From Caproicibacter sp047777415 (GTDB lineage: Bacteria; Bacillota; Clostridia; Oscillospirales; Acutalibacteraceae): DNA of 64,000 nucleotides. Below the pieces are notes generated by a model that was not told the DNA's origin, did no database searches, and saw only the letters and a list, made by a program, of their open reading frames with translations. Position 1 is the stretch's first letter. Every line of letters begins with the position of its first letter. Location of the stretch: contig JBKEEO010000001.1 of the NCBI GenBank assembly GCA_047777415.1, forward strand, positions 1,426,001 to 1,490,000, read 5' to 3'. The position numbers were made by a program, and so were the translations under genes. Positions 16,149 through 24,689 of the stretch are shown here, in pieces.

Positions 16149-17561
16149 ATGCTGGAACGAGGAAAAATGCACAGGAATGCAGTAGAATTTGTCAATATAG
16201 ACCTATTGGTGCCGCAGGAGCATTTGTTGCGTAAGATTGATAAAGCGGTAAATTTGAGCCATATTTATGAGTTTGTAGAAGAATTATATTGTGAAGATAA
16301 TGGCCGTCCCAGTGTGGACCCAGTAGTCCTATTTAAGATAGTGCTAATCCAGCATCTATATGGAATTCCTTCGCTGCGTCGAACCATGCAGGAAATCGAT
16401 ATGAATATTGCTTATCGATGGTTTTTGGGATATACGCTAAACGAAGAATTGCCGCATTTTTCTACTGTAAGTTATAATTTTAAACACCGGTTTACAGAGG
16501 AAACTGTAGAGAAGGTGTTTTCATGGATATTGCAGGAAGCAAACCGCGCAGGGTATTTGGCACCGGAAGCAGTATTTGTGGATGGGACACATATCAAAGC
16601 AAACGCCAACATCAATAAGAAAATCAAAAAGGCGGTTCCTCAGGCGGCAAAGCGATACGCTTCAGAGTTGATGGAAGAAGTCAATGCAGATCGGAAAGAG
16701 CATGGAAAGAAGCCGTTTGACAGTACCCCAAAACCGCCGAAGGAAAAGGAAATAACTGTCTCCAAAACGGACCCGGAGAGCGGATTGTTCCAAAAGGGAG
16801 AACACAAGAAATGTTTTGCTTACGAAGCGCATACGGCCTGCGACAAACACAATTTTGTACTAGGAGTTGAGGTAACTCCCGGAAATGTGCACGACAGTGT
16901 GGCATTCGATGCAGTCTATGACAAAGTGACAAAACAGTTTTCTAAAATTGAGACAGTGGTGGCGGACGCTGCCTACAAAACACCGCATATCTGCAAACGG
17001 GTCTTTGATGACAAGCGAGTACTATCTACAGCATACAAAAGACCGATGACCAAAGCCGGCCATCTTCAATGGTGGAAATATGTATATGACGAATATTATG
17101 ACTGTGTGCTGTGCCCTGAATATCAAGTTTTGCACTATGCAACAACCAATCGTGAAGGATACCGAGAATACAAAAGTAGAAGTTATATTTGCAAAAAATG
17201 TCCGTCCCGTTCCCGCTGCACAAACAGCAAAAGCTATACGAAAACTGTGACAAGGCATGTGTGGCAAAATTATGTAGAACTAGCGGAGGACATTCGGCAT
17301 ACTCCAAAATACAAAAAGCTTTATCAAAAGCGAAAAGAAACCATTGAACGTGTATTTGCTGATGCAAAAGAAAAGTATGGAATGCGATACACGCTCTACC
17401 GGGGCTTAACTCAAGTGACAAATTGGGTTAAGCTTAAGTTTGCTGCCATGAATCTCAAAAAGCTGGCAATGTGGAAGTGGAGGGATGGTCATCCTTCCTC
17501 TTTTGTCTGGATATTATATCGCTTTTTTCATTCCTGCAAAAATAACCCATCCTTCGCTTGA
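16149..17561 (+). CDS. IS1182-family transposase, copy 2
   Basis: This 470-residue transposase parallels the previous one in every motif (FVDGTHIKANAN, VVADAAYKTPHI, KETIERVFADAK). Substitutions are scattered along the protein and the C-terminus is diverged. One change worth noting is YICKKCPSRSRC in the cysteine cluster; the cysteines are kept. The frame is intact and is preceded by GGGTGATGAAAG. Confidence 0.92.
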   Translation: MLERGKMHRNAVEFVNIDLLVPQEHLLRKIDKAVNLSHIYEFVEELYCEDNGRPSVDPVVLFKIVLIQHLYGIPSLRRTMQEIDMNIAYRWFLGYTLNEELPHFSTVSYNFKHRFTEETVEKVFSWILQEANRAGYLAPEAVFVDGTHIKANANINKKIKKAVPQAAKRYASELMEEVNADRKEHGKKPFDSTPKPPKEKEITVSKTDPESGLFQKGEHKKCFAYEAHTACDKHNFVLGVEVTPGNVHDSVAFDAVYDKVTKQFSKIETVVADAAYKTPHICKRVFDDKRVLSTAYKRPMTKAGHLQWWKYVYDEYYDCVLCPEYQVLHYATTNREGYREYKSRSYICKKCPSRSRCTNSKSYTKTVTRHVWQNYVELAEDIRHTPKYKKLYQKRKETIERVFADAKEKYGMRYTLYRGLTQVTNWVKLKFAAMNLKKLAMWKWRDGHPSSFVWILYRFFHSCKNNPSFA

Positions 17562-17589
17562 TGCGTTGGATGGGTTATTCGACAATCTG

Positions 17590-17615
17590 ACGGGAGCACC
17601 GAAAGGTGCTCCCGT
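17590..17615. repeat. 26-bp palindrome, copy 3
   Basis: Last copy of the palindrome. The following bases (TCGTTATACG) are not the element's left end, so this marks the original right target side. The stretch from here to 17732 contains nothing further that I recognise. Confidence 0.85.
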
Positions 17616-17732
17616 TCGTTATACGTTGACACGATGATTTGCTTGACGAAAACTGTTCTGTGAGCATCCAAGTACCGCAGTCACACGATTCCTGGCTTGC
17701 ATGACGATTCCATTCAAATAAGAATGTTTGAC

Positions 17733-18869
17733 TTATGCAATTCGATTCTGCTTTTGATACAGATAGCTGTAAGAAGGATTCAGCAAGTTGGCAATGGATT
17801 CATATGAAATGGGGAATTCCTGAATTCCCGCCACATAGGGGAAATATTCATACTGCTGGAAATAAAAGACGATTCCGTCATCGGACAGGTAGAAGTTCGG
17901 ATGCTCGCCGAGCGTTTGAAAAGGATTGTCTTGGAACTCGTAGAGAGAACCTTCTTTCACCCGTTTGTCGATTTCTTTGCGAACCTGCTCGTCAAAAAAT
18001 TCTTCGTATCCGCTGCCGCTTTTCATCAGATCTGAAAGAGTGAGTTGGTGTCCTGTGTTTAGGTCAAACGTATATGCCGTTTGTATGGTGGAACCGTGTG
18101 CGCCGCCGGCATATTGATAATTGGTTAGGACAATGCTGAGCAGTCCGTTTTGGTTATACTTTACAGCGTAATCAAAATAAGTGGAGCATTGCAGCGAACT
18201 GTTGTGGGAAGAATCGGATACTGAAGCGAAATTTTCAAGTTCTTTTGCGTTTTGGCGTCCTTGTGCAAGCGCTGTGTCGGCTGCCTGCTGAAAGATTCCG
18301 TTGATGGTTTCAAGTGCCTGGGGGTTCCATGGTCCGGACAGAACAGGATATTGGATGGCAGCGGTCAGCAGGCCTTCGGTAAGGTTGGTGCGCTCCGTAT
18401 CGATGGTCAGAAAATTTCGAAGAATTCGAAGAACGGTTACCGTATTTTCGGATTCGTCCTCCCGCACATCCAGCCCAAACAAATCGGACAGCAGATCGGC
18501 ACGCATATAAAGCACGCCTCCTAGACGCATGCAGCCGGCACCGAAAGTGTCCTCCGCTGATGAATCCAATACTCGGATGCTATGACCATTTGCTTCGATG
18601 ATATTGTCAGCCGGGAAAATCCTAATGGTTTCAGAGCCGTTTGTCAGCCGAATTTCGGCTTTGGGGTCTGTTGATGTGACGGTATAACCCAGCAATTTGC
18701 AGACCGGTTCTAACTCAAGGTATAACGCGTCGTTTGTGTAATATGCTCCGGACTCTGTGGTGGTTTGACCGATTTTCAGGTCCAGCGGTCCGTTTGATAA
18801 GGCATAGCAATTTACTGAAACCAGCATCATCAGCGAAGCCGTTACAGCCGCCAAGATTTTACGTATCAT
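17733..18869 (-). CDS. Secreted protein with copper-amine-oxidase-N-like and DUF4163/DUF3298 domains
   Basis: The 378-residue protein starts with a signal peptide (RKILAAVTASLMMLVSVNCYA). Residues about 30-145 resemble the copper amine oxidase N-terminal (stalk) domain common in Firmicutes cell-surface proteins (YTNDALYLELEPVCKLLGYT, GGVLYMRADLLSDLFG). The second half is DUF4163 followed by DUF3298 (NYQYAGGAHGSTIQTAYTFD, PNFYLSDDGIVFYFQQYEYF), as in RsiV- and PdaC-like extracytoplasmic proteins. In RsiV this region binds lysozyme; no such role can be assigned here. It is transcribed alone, facing the IS1182 tandem. Confidence 0.75.
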   Translation of the reverse strand: MIRKILAAVTASLMMLVSVNCYALSNGPLDLKIGQTTTESGAYYTNDALYLELEPVCKLLGYTVTSTDPKAEIRLTNGSETIRIFPADNIIEANGHSIRVLDSSAEDTFGAGCMRLGGVLYMRADLLSDLFGLDVREDESENTVTVLRILRNFLTIDTERTNLTEGLLTAAIQYPVLSGPWNPQALETINGIFQQAADTALAQGRQNAKELENFASVSDSSHNSSLQCSTYFDYAVKYNQNGLLSIVLTNYQYAGGAHGSTIQTAYTFDLNTGHQLTLSDLMKSGSGYEEFFDEQVRKEIDKRVKEGSLYEFQDNPFQTLGEHPNFYLSDDGIVFYFQQYEYFPYVAGIQEFPISYESIANLLNPSYSYLYQKQNRIA

Positions 18870-19025
18870 GACATATCCCCCTTAAAAGTTAGCATAATAT
18901 CATTTTACCAGTTCGAGAAATAATGCACAAGGGGAAATATCCGATGGCGATGTGCCGTGAAGTTTCGCTCCAATGCTTCAAGACCGCTGAAATCTTCCCA
19001 ATAAGTATGAATTTTAGAGAGGAGT

Positions 19026-20432
19026 TTACTTCTTTGTGGGACGCGGTACCGAGTGAATTGCACCGCCGAGCGCGTCTTCTGCCGCTTCGGTGATTGCCTC
19101 TGAAAACGTGGGATGAGGGCGTACAACGGAGACCAGTTGATGTGCTGTCAGTCGCGCTTCAATGGCTTGTACCAGACCGGCAATGAGGTCTGTTGCGCGC
19201 TCGCCCATTAATTGCGCTCCGAGCAGTACAGCGGAATCCTTTTCAAACACGAGCTTTACAAAACCGCGTTCCCCGTTTTCAATCACCGATTTGCCAAGCG
19301 ATGTGGTTAATGCCTTGCCGACTGTGACCGCAATTCCTTTTTCTTTTGCCCCATCCGCGGTAAGACCGACACAGGCGATTTCGGGGCTTGTATAGACGCA
19401 GGACGGAATGGCTCGGTTTGGGTTTGTCTGTTTCCCTTCTGCGATGAATTCAACGGCTTCTATTCCCTGCGCGGAGGCCGCATGAGCCAGCTGAATTCCG
19501 CCGGTTACATCTCCGACGGCGAACACGCCGCGCAGACTGGTTTCATGATGTTCATCGGTTACGATAAAGCCCTTTGACGTTTGGATGGGCAGGTTATCTG
19601 CAAAAAGACCGAGGGTGTTCGGCCGTCGTCCCACCGAGATTAAAACGCAGTCAGCTTCCACTTGCTTTTCTGCTTTTTTTTCCGTAAAGGTGCAAAGAAG
19701 CGGGGAGCCTTCCGAAATCCGTTCCACTTTGGAGGAGGTGTGAATCCGTACGCCTCTCTTTTTCAGAATCATGGAAAGATTCTGCGAGATTTCACGGTCC
19801 ATGGTCGGAAGAATTCGCGGCATGGCCTCGATGACAGTTACCTCGCAGTCAAGGTCTGAAAAAGCGGTTGCAAACTCCGCACCGATTACTCCGCCGCCGA
19901 TGATGACCAGTCGGCGCGGCAAGGTATCCAATGAAAGAAGTTCATCACTGGTTACAACACCGGGGAGGTCTGCGTCCGGAATTGGCGGCACAGCGGGAAC
20001 GCAGCCGGTCGCCAGCAAGATGTGGTCGGCATGGAGTTCTTCCGTTTCGGATTCTCCGGAAAATTTTATCAACTTAGCACTTTTCAGGGTTCCTTTGCCG
20101 TGATAACAGTCGACGCCGTTTGCAGCGAGCAGCTTTTCCACTCCGCTCCGCAGCTGAGCCACCACCTGTTCTTTTCTCCGATGAATTGCAGCAAAATCAA
20201 AAGAAAGGCTGTCAGTGGAAAGACCGAATTTTTCGAAGGATTTTGCGTTGCGGTACAGGCCGGACGAGTGCAGAATTGCTTTGGTCGGAATGCAGCCACG
20301 GTTTAAGCAGGTGCCGCCCATTTCTCGGCTTTCAATCAGTGCGACGGTCAGCCCCAGCTGACGGGCGCGGATGGCAGCTTCATAGCCGGCAGGGCCTGCG
20401 CCTACAATCGCTATATCGTAAGTTTTCTCCAT
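19026..20432 (-). CDS. lpd: Dihydrolipoyl dehydrogenase
   Basis: This 468-residue flavoprotein is the L-protein that re-oxidises the lipoyl arm of GcvH. The FAD site (IAIVGAGPAGYEAAIRA), redox disulfide (GGTCLNRGCIPTK), NAD site (VIIGGGVIGAEFA), second FAD motif (GVFAVGDVTGG) and the C-terminal His-Glu dyad (RPHPTFSEAITEAAED) are all present, at standard length. AAGAAGGAG precedes the ATG. It is the last gene of the glycine cleavage region, separated from lplA by a terminator hairpin, so it may be partly uncoupled or rely on read-through. Confidence 0.93.
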   Translation of the reverse strand: MEKTYDIAIVGAGPAGYEAAIRARQLGLTVALIESREMGGTCLNRGCIPTKAILHSSGLYRNAKSFEKFGLSTDSLSFDFAAIHRRKEQVVAQLRSGVEKLLAANGVDCYHGKGTLKSAKLIKFSGESETEELHADHILLATGCVPAVPPIPDADLPGVVTSDELLSLDTLPRRLVIIGGGVIGAEFATAFSDLDCEVTVIEAMPRILPTMDREISQNLSMILKKRGVRIHTSSKVERISEGSPLLCTFTEKKAEKQVEADCVLISVGRRPNTLGLFADNLPIQTSKGFIVTDEHHETSLRGVFAVGDVTGGIQLAHAASAQGIEAVEFIAEGKQTNPNRAIPSCVYTSPEIACVGLTADGAKEKGIAVTVGKALTTSLGKSVIENGERGFVKLVFEKDSAVLLGAQLMGERATDLIAGLVQAIEARLTAHQLVSVVRPHPTFSEAITEAAEDALGGAIHSVPRPTKK

Positions 20433-20452
20433 GGTAAAACTCCTTCTTGAAT

Positions 20453-20484
20453 AAAACCCGCAGGCAATGGTAAGCCTGCGGGTT
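20453..20484 (-). terminator. Terminator between lplA and lpd
   Basis: The stem AACCCGCAGGC / GCCTGCGGGTT with an 8-base loop is followed on the minus strand by TTTTAT and on the plus strand by GTTTTT. It lies directly after the lplA stop. Confidence 0.75.
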
Positions 20485-20488
20485 GTTT

Positions 20489-21490
20489 TTAAAATTGTTG
20501 TTCCAAAATCAGCTTTTCAATATCCGCGGCATTTTGTTTTCGTTCCTCGGATTCATAAGCAAATTGTGTGTGCAGACGTTTGGCAGCTTCTTTGGAAGAA
20601 AAAGGACACCCGATTAAAGATGGAGCAATCTGACGAATAAATTCTTCGTCCATCGCATCGGAATCGACCTGTGCTGCGGAGATGATTCCCCCATCTACCT
20701 GAAGCCCTATGCTGACGCCGCCCCAGGCAAAGCGACGCGAAAACTCGCAGGAAAACGGCATACTGGTGCCATAAATCCAGTCCGGGGATGAGAACTTGCG
20801 ATACAGCTCTTCCACCCGGTTTTTGTCAATCGCCTCGGGTGAAATCATTTGCGGCTTTGCACCGTACACACGCCCAAAAGCATCCGTTAGTTCCCGCTTC
20901 ATCCGTTCTATTGTCAGATCTGGGCAGAATTCCTTTAGATTCGCAATGCGGGAGCGAACGGAATCAACCCCTTTGGAACGGATTTTATCCGCGGAAACAC
21001 TGAGGTACTTTCCTGCCTTTTCCTTGTCCACATCAACCAGAATCGTGCCGTGGTGGCAAGCATTTCTTCCTTTAAAATAAAATGCGTTGCCGGAAAATTT
21101 GCGTCCGTCCACCGTAATGTCATTGCGTCCCGATTTTTCCGCATGGATTCCACAAGCAGAAACGGCCTGCAAAATCACATCCAGCTGGCGGGAAACGTCG
21201 TAATCTTCCTGTGGCACCAGAAAGGTAAAATTCAGATTGCCCAAATCGTGGAACACAGCGCCGCCGCCGGAGGGACGGCGGGCAAGATGTCCGCCGTTAG
21301 CTTCCAAGTCTTTGACGCGGCACTCTTTCCAGCAATTCTGGTTTCGCCCGATGACAACAGTATTCTGATTTTGCCACAAATAGAGAATGCAGGTTTCCGC
21401 AGGGACTGTGTCCATCAAATATTCTTCCAGCGCCAGATTTCGGTAAGGCAGCAGGCAATCGGTCGTGCAGAGTAACGTTTTCTTAATCAT
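20489..21490 (-). CDS. lplA: Lipoate-protein ligase A
   Basis: This 333-residue ligase activates lipoate with ATP and attaches it to the lysine of GcvH. The family motifs RRPSGGGAVFHDLGNLNFTF (about residue 72) and DVDKEKAGKYL are visible, as are the start with TDCLLPYRNLALEEYL and the C-terminal accessory domain. Its start overlaps the end of gcvPB by eight bases, so it is translationally coupled to the cleavage system it serves. No lipoate synthase is seen here, consistent with salvage of lipoate. Confidence 0.9.
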   Translation of the reverse strand: MIKKTLLCTTDCLLPYRNLALEEYLMDTVPAETCILYLWQNQNTVVIGRNQNCWKECRVKDLEANGGHLARRPSGGGAVFHDLGNLNFTFLVPQEDYDVSRQLDVILQAVSACGIHAEKSGRNDITVDGRKFSGNAFYFKGRNACHHGTILVDVDKEKAGKYLSVSADKIRSKGVDSVRSRIANLKEFCPDLTIERMKRELTDAFGRVYGAKPQMISPEAIDKNRVEELYRKFSSPDWIYGTSMPFSCEFSRRFAWGGVSIGLQVDGGIISAAQVDSDAMDEEFIRQIAPSLIGCPFSSKEAAKRLHTQFAYESEERKQNAADIEKLILEQQF

Positions 21491-22919
21491 AGGCGTATTT
21501 CACCACAGGATGCCTTGCTGCATTGACCTCGTCAGGGCGTCCGATGACGCGGGTTTCAGGCGCGCGGTGCATGGCTTCGGGATCAGAGAGCGCTTTTTCG
21601 TATAGTTCCAACAGAGCCTGCGCTGCCCGATCCAATGTTTCTTTGGATTCCGTTTCGGTCGGTTCAATCATCAGCGCCTCATGCACAATCAATGGGAAAT
21701 ACATGGTTGGCGGGTGCATTCCAAGGTCCTGCATGGATTTTGCCACATCCATTGCGGTAACGCCGCAGGAGTCTTTCAAATCTTGCAGGGACAGAACAAA
21801 TTCGTGCATGCACGGTACATCGTAAGCAACCTGATACCGCTTTTTCAACAGTGCCATCAGATAATTAGCATTGAGTACGGCGTTTTGTGCTACTTGAGGA
21901 ATTCCTTCCTTTCCGAGCGTGAGCAGATAGGTCAGTGCGCGGACGATGACCAAAAAGTTGCCGTAGAAAGATTTTACACTGCCGATGCTTTGTGGACGGT
22001 CGTAATCAAGAGAAAATTTCCCGTCCTGTTCCACTACGCGCGGAACGGGAAGGAACGGTGAAAGATGCTTTTTGCATCCAACGGCAGCCCCGCCGGGCCC
22101 GCCGCCGCCGTGCGGCGTGGAAAAGGTTTTGTGCAGGTTCAGGTGAATCACGTCAAAGCCCATGTCGCCCGGGCGGGCAATACCCACGACTGCGTTTAAG
22201 TTCGCGCCGTCATAGAAGCACAGACCACCGGCATCATGGACGATTTTTGTAATCTCAAGAATGTTTTTATCAAACAGTCCAAGCGTATTTGGATTGGTCA
22301 GCATCAATCCCGCAGTGTCATCGCCAACAGCGTCGCGCAGGGCGTCTAAATCCACGCATCCGTCAGGAGCGGACGGAATATTGACAATCGTGAAACCGGC
22401 CATGGCGGCGCTGGCAGGATTGGTGCCATGTGCGGAATCCGGCACGATGATTTTTGTGCGTTTTACATCGCCGCGGCTGTGATGATAGGCTTTTATCAGC
22501 AGCAGACCTGTGTATTCACCGTGCGCGCCCGCCGCGGGCTGAAAGACCATTTCGTCCATTCCGGTGATTTCACAGAGATATTTTTCCGCAAGATGCAAAA
22601 CCTTTAAGCACCCCTGTGTCGTATGCGCCGGCTGCAAGGGATGAATTTCCGTAAATCCGGGCAGGGAAGCGACTTCCTCATTGATTTTAGGATTGTACTT
22701 CATGGTGCAGGAGCCGAGCGGATAAAACCCGTCGTTTACTCCAAACGAGCGTTTTGCAAGCGCACTGTAATGGCGGCTTAGGTCGTTTTCGGAAAGCTGC
22801 GGCAGACGCAGCGGAGATTTGCGGGCAAATTGTTCCGGCAGGGAGGCTGCGGGCACATCACACGCAGGAAGAATGGAGCAGCCGTGTCCCTCATGGCTCT
22901 TTTCAAAAATCAGTTTCAT
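21483..22919 (-). CDS. gcvPB: Glycine dehydrogenase (decarboxylating) subunit 2
   Basis: The 478-residue C-terminal-type subunit of the split P-protein carries the PLP lysine in HLNLHKTFSTPHGGGGPG (about residue 266). It also has PDSAHGTNPASAAMAGF and GANLNAVVGIARPGD. With GcvPA it decarboxylates glycine and loads the aminomethyl group on lipoyl-GcvH. Start (ATG) and the gcvPA stop (TGA) overlap as ATGA. The length is normal for the family. Confidence 0.93.
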   Translation of the reverse strand: MKLIFEKSHEGHGCSILPACDVPAASLPEQFARKSPLRLPQLSENDLSRHYSALAKRSFGVNDGFYPLGSCTMKYNPKINEEVASLPGFTEIHPLQPAHTTQGCLKVLHLAEKYLCEITGMDEMVFQPAAGAHGEYTGLLLIKAYHHSRGDVKRTKIIVPDSAHGTNPASAAMAGFTIVNIPSAPDGCVDLDALRDAVGDDTAGLMLTNPNTLGLFDKNILEITKIVHDAGGLCFYDGANLNAVVGIARPGDMGFDVIHLNLHKTFSTPHGGGGPGGAAVGCKKHLSPFLPVPRVVEQDGKFSLDYDRPQSIGSVKSFYGNFLVIVRALTYLLTLGKEGIPQVAQNAVLNANYLMALLKKRYQVAYDVPCMHEFVLSLQDLKDSCGVTAMDVAKSMQDLGMHPPTMYFPLIVHEALMIEPTETESKETLDRAAQALLELYEKALSDPEAMHRAPETRVIGRPDEVNAARHPVVKYAYD

Positions 22920-24241
22920 GCTTTTTGCACCTCCTCCAGCAGTTCGGCCAGCTTGTCGATTTCTTCTTTTGAGTTAAGTTCCGTCACACACCAGAGCAGT
23001 TCACCGTCCGAAAGGGGAAGTCCGCCGAGGATACCGTGCTGTTCCAATTTTGCAAGCGTTTGTTTCGGGTTCGGACAGGCGGTGACAAATTCATGGAAGA
23101 ATTCCGAGGTGTTTTTCAGCTCAAAACCTTTGACACCGCCGATTTTTTGGGCGGCGTAATGAGCTTTGGAATAGCATTGTTCCGCAGCGTTTTTGAGTCC
23201 GTTCGGCCCCATGGTGCTCAGGTAGACCGCGGCGGTCAGTGCGCAGAGTGCTTCATTGGAGCAGACGTTGCTCAGCGCTTTTTCACGGCGGATGTGCTGT
23301 TCACGCGCTTGGAGCGTGAGAACAAAAGCACGGTTTCCGGCGGCGTCGGTGGTTTCGCCTACGATTCTGCCGGGCAGGCGGCGCATCAGCGGTTTCTTGC
23401 AGGCCATAAAGCCGAGGTAAGGCCCTCCAAAGCCGAGTGGCATGCCAAGCGGCTGACCTTCTCCGACTGCGATGTCCGCTCCGCATTCCGACGGCGTTTT
23501 CAGCACGGCGAGCGCAATCGGATTGCAGCCCATGATAAATTTTGCGCCGGCGGCGTGTGCGATTTCGCCAAGAGCCTGTGCGTCCTCAATGGTTCCATAA
23601 TAATTTGGCTGCTGCAGGTAGAAACACGCGGCGGTTTTATCCTCTTCCAGCATCTCTTTGAGTGCGGCGGCATCCGTTGCCCCGTTTGCCGTGGGAACCA
23701 GCCGAATCTCCGTATTCGCCCCGAACGCATAAGTTTGGATGGTGCGTATGGTGTCGGGATGGGCGGCTGAGGAAACATAGACGGTGGTGCGTTTGCGGTC
23801 GCGGCACATGGCGGCAGCTTCCGCGGCAGCGTTTGCCCCGTCGTAAACGGAGGCGTTGGAAACGTCCATACCCGTCAGTTCGCAAATCATGGTCTGGTAT
23901 TCAAAAATCGACTGCAAAATCCCCTGGCTGATTTCCGCCTGATACGGGGTGTATGCCGTGAGAAAAGTTTCGTTGCTTGTAATGCGGGTAACAGCTGCCG
24001 GAATATAGTGCCGATAGGCGCCCGCTCCGCGGAATACAGTGGGGAATACGGTATTTTCCGCCGCGATGCCATTCATTTTTCGCCGCACTTCCAGCTCGGA
24101 CAGACCCTGCGGAAGGTCGAGCAATCGGTTTAAGCGGACCGATGCGGGAATCTGGGAAAAAAGGGAGTCCATAGAATCGAATCCCGCGGCGGAAAGCATC
24201 TCTTTTTGTTCTTTCTCGGTGGATGGAATGTAAGAACCCAT
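22916..24241 (-). CDS. gcvPA: Glycine dehydrogenase (decarboxylating) subunit 1
   Basis: This 441-residue N-terminal-type subunit of the two-chain P-protein begins MGSYIPSTEKEQKEMLSAAG, the usual opening of GcvPA. It contains TPYQAEISQGILQSIFEYQT and GEGQPLGMPLGFGGPYLG. The ATG at 24241 is chosen over an earlier in-frame codon: AAGGAG lies eight to twelve bases upstream and the earlier codon is inside gcvH. It overlaps gcvPB by four bases. Confidence 0.93.
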   Translation of the reverse strand: MGSYIPSTEKEQKEMLSAAGFDSMDSLFSQIPASVRLNRLLDLPQGLSELEVRRKMNGIAAENTVFPTVFRGAGAYRHYIPAAVTRITSNETFLTAYTPYQAEISQGILQSIFEYQTMICELTGMDVSNASVYDGANAAAEAAAMCRDRKRTTVYVSSAAHPDTIRTIQTYAFGANTEIRLVPTANGATDAAALKEMLEEDKTAACFYLQQPNYYGTIEDAQALGEIAHAAGAKFIMGCNPIALAVLKTPSECGADIAVGEGQPLGMPLGFGGPYLGFMACKKPLMRRLPGRIVGETTDAAGNRAFVLTLQAREQHIRREKALSNVCSNEALCALTAAVYLSTMGPNGLKNAAEQCYSKAHYAAQKIGGVKGFELKNTSEFFHEFVTACPNPKQTLAKLEQHGILGGLPLSDGELLWCVTELNSKEEIDKLAELLEEVQKA

Positions 24242-24245
24242 ACCT

Positions 24246-24632
24246 TTAATCTCCTTCTTTTCCGGACAGGAACTGGCTGTATTCATCAGCGGACATCAAT
24301 TCCTCGGTTCCGGTGATATCGCCGGCCTGTATCATCCACGCTTCATAGGGGGTTTTATTGAGTAGTTCCGGGGAATCGAGCAGTTCTTCGTTGACTGCCT
24401 GCACGGTTCCGCTCACGGGGCTGTATACGTCGGAAACGGCTTTTACGGATTCCACATCGGCGAACGCTGCGCCCGCTTCAACGCTGTCACCTTCCTGCGG
24501 CAGATTGACAAAGACAATGTCGCCGAGTTCCTTCTGTGCAAAATCGGTCAGGCCGATTTTGACGCTTCCGTCCGGCTCGCTGAGAACCCATTCGTGGGAT
24601 TTGGTGTACTTAAGTTCCTCTGGCAGATTCAT
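24246..24632 (-). CDS. gcvH: Glycine cleavage system H protein
   Basis: The 128-residue lipoyl carrier has its attachment lysine in DVESVKAVSDVYSPVSG (about K64) and the typical start LKYTKSHEWVL. It shuttles the aminomethyl group between the P, T and L proteins. AAGGAGG lies six bases before the ATG. It is 57 bases downstream of gcvT, with no terminator between. Confidence 0.95.
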   Translation of the reverse strand: MNLPEELKYTKSHEWVLSEPDGSVKIGLTDFAQKELGDIVFVNLPQEGDSVEAGAAFADVESVKAVSDVYSPVSGTVQAVNEELLDSPELLNKTPYEAWMIQAGDITGTEELMSADEYSQFLSGKEGD

Positions 24633-24689
24633 GCTGTTTCCTCCTTGATTTTGGCAGGCTTGTGCCTAAATTACAAATGTCATTAAAAA

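Larger units (their letters stand above)
16074..17589 (+). mobile_element. IS1182-family element, copy 2
   Basis: This 1516-bp element has the same 15-bp left end as copy 1 and a right end complementary to CAGATTGTCGAATAA. It is followed directly by palindrome copy 3. A hairpin (AATAACCCATCC / GGATGGGTTATT, 17541-17579) again overlaps the transposase stop. The sequence differs from copy 1 at many synonymous sites and is more AT-rich. Confidence 0.85.

Noticed and set aside
14496..17615. Three identical palindromes considered as CRISPR repeats
   Set aside because: The spacing is about 1.5 kb and each interval holds a transposase gene with matching ends. No spacer-size array or cas gene is present anywhere in the window.
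23036..23770. 244-codon plus-strand frame opposite gcvPA
   Set aside because: It is the antisense of a complete, well conserved glycine dehydrogenase subunit, has no ribosome binding site and resembles no family. Biased third-position codon use explains it.
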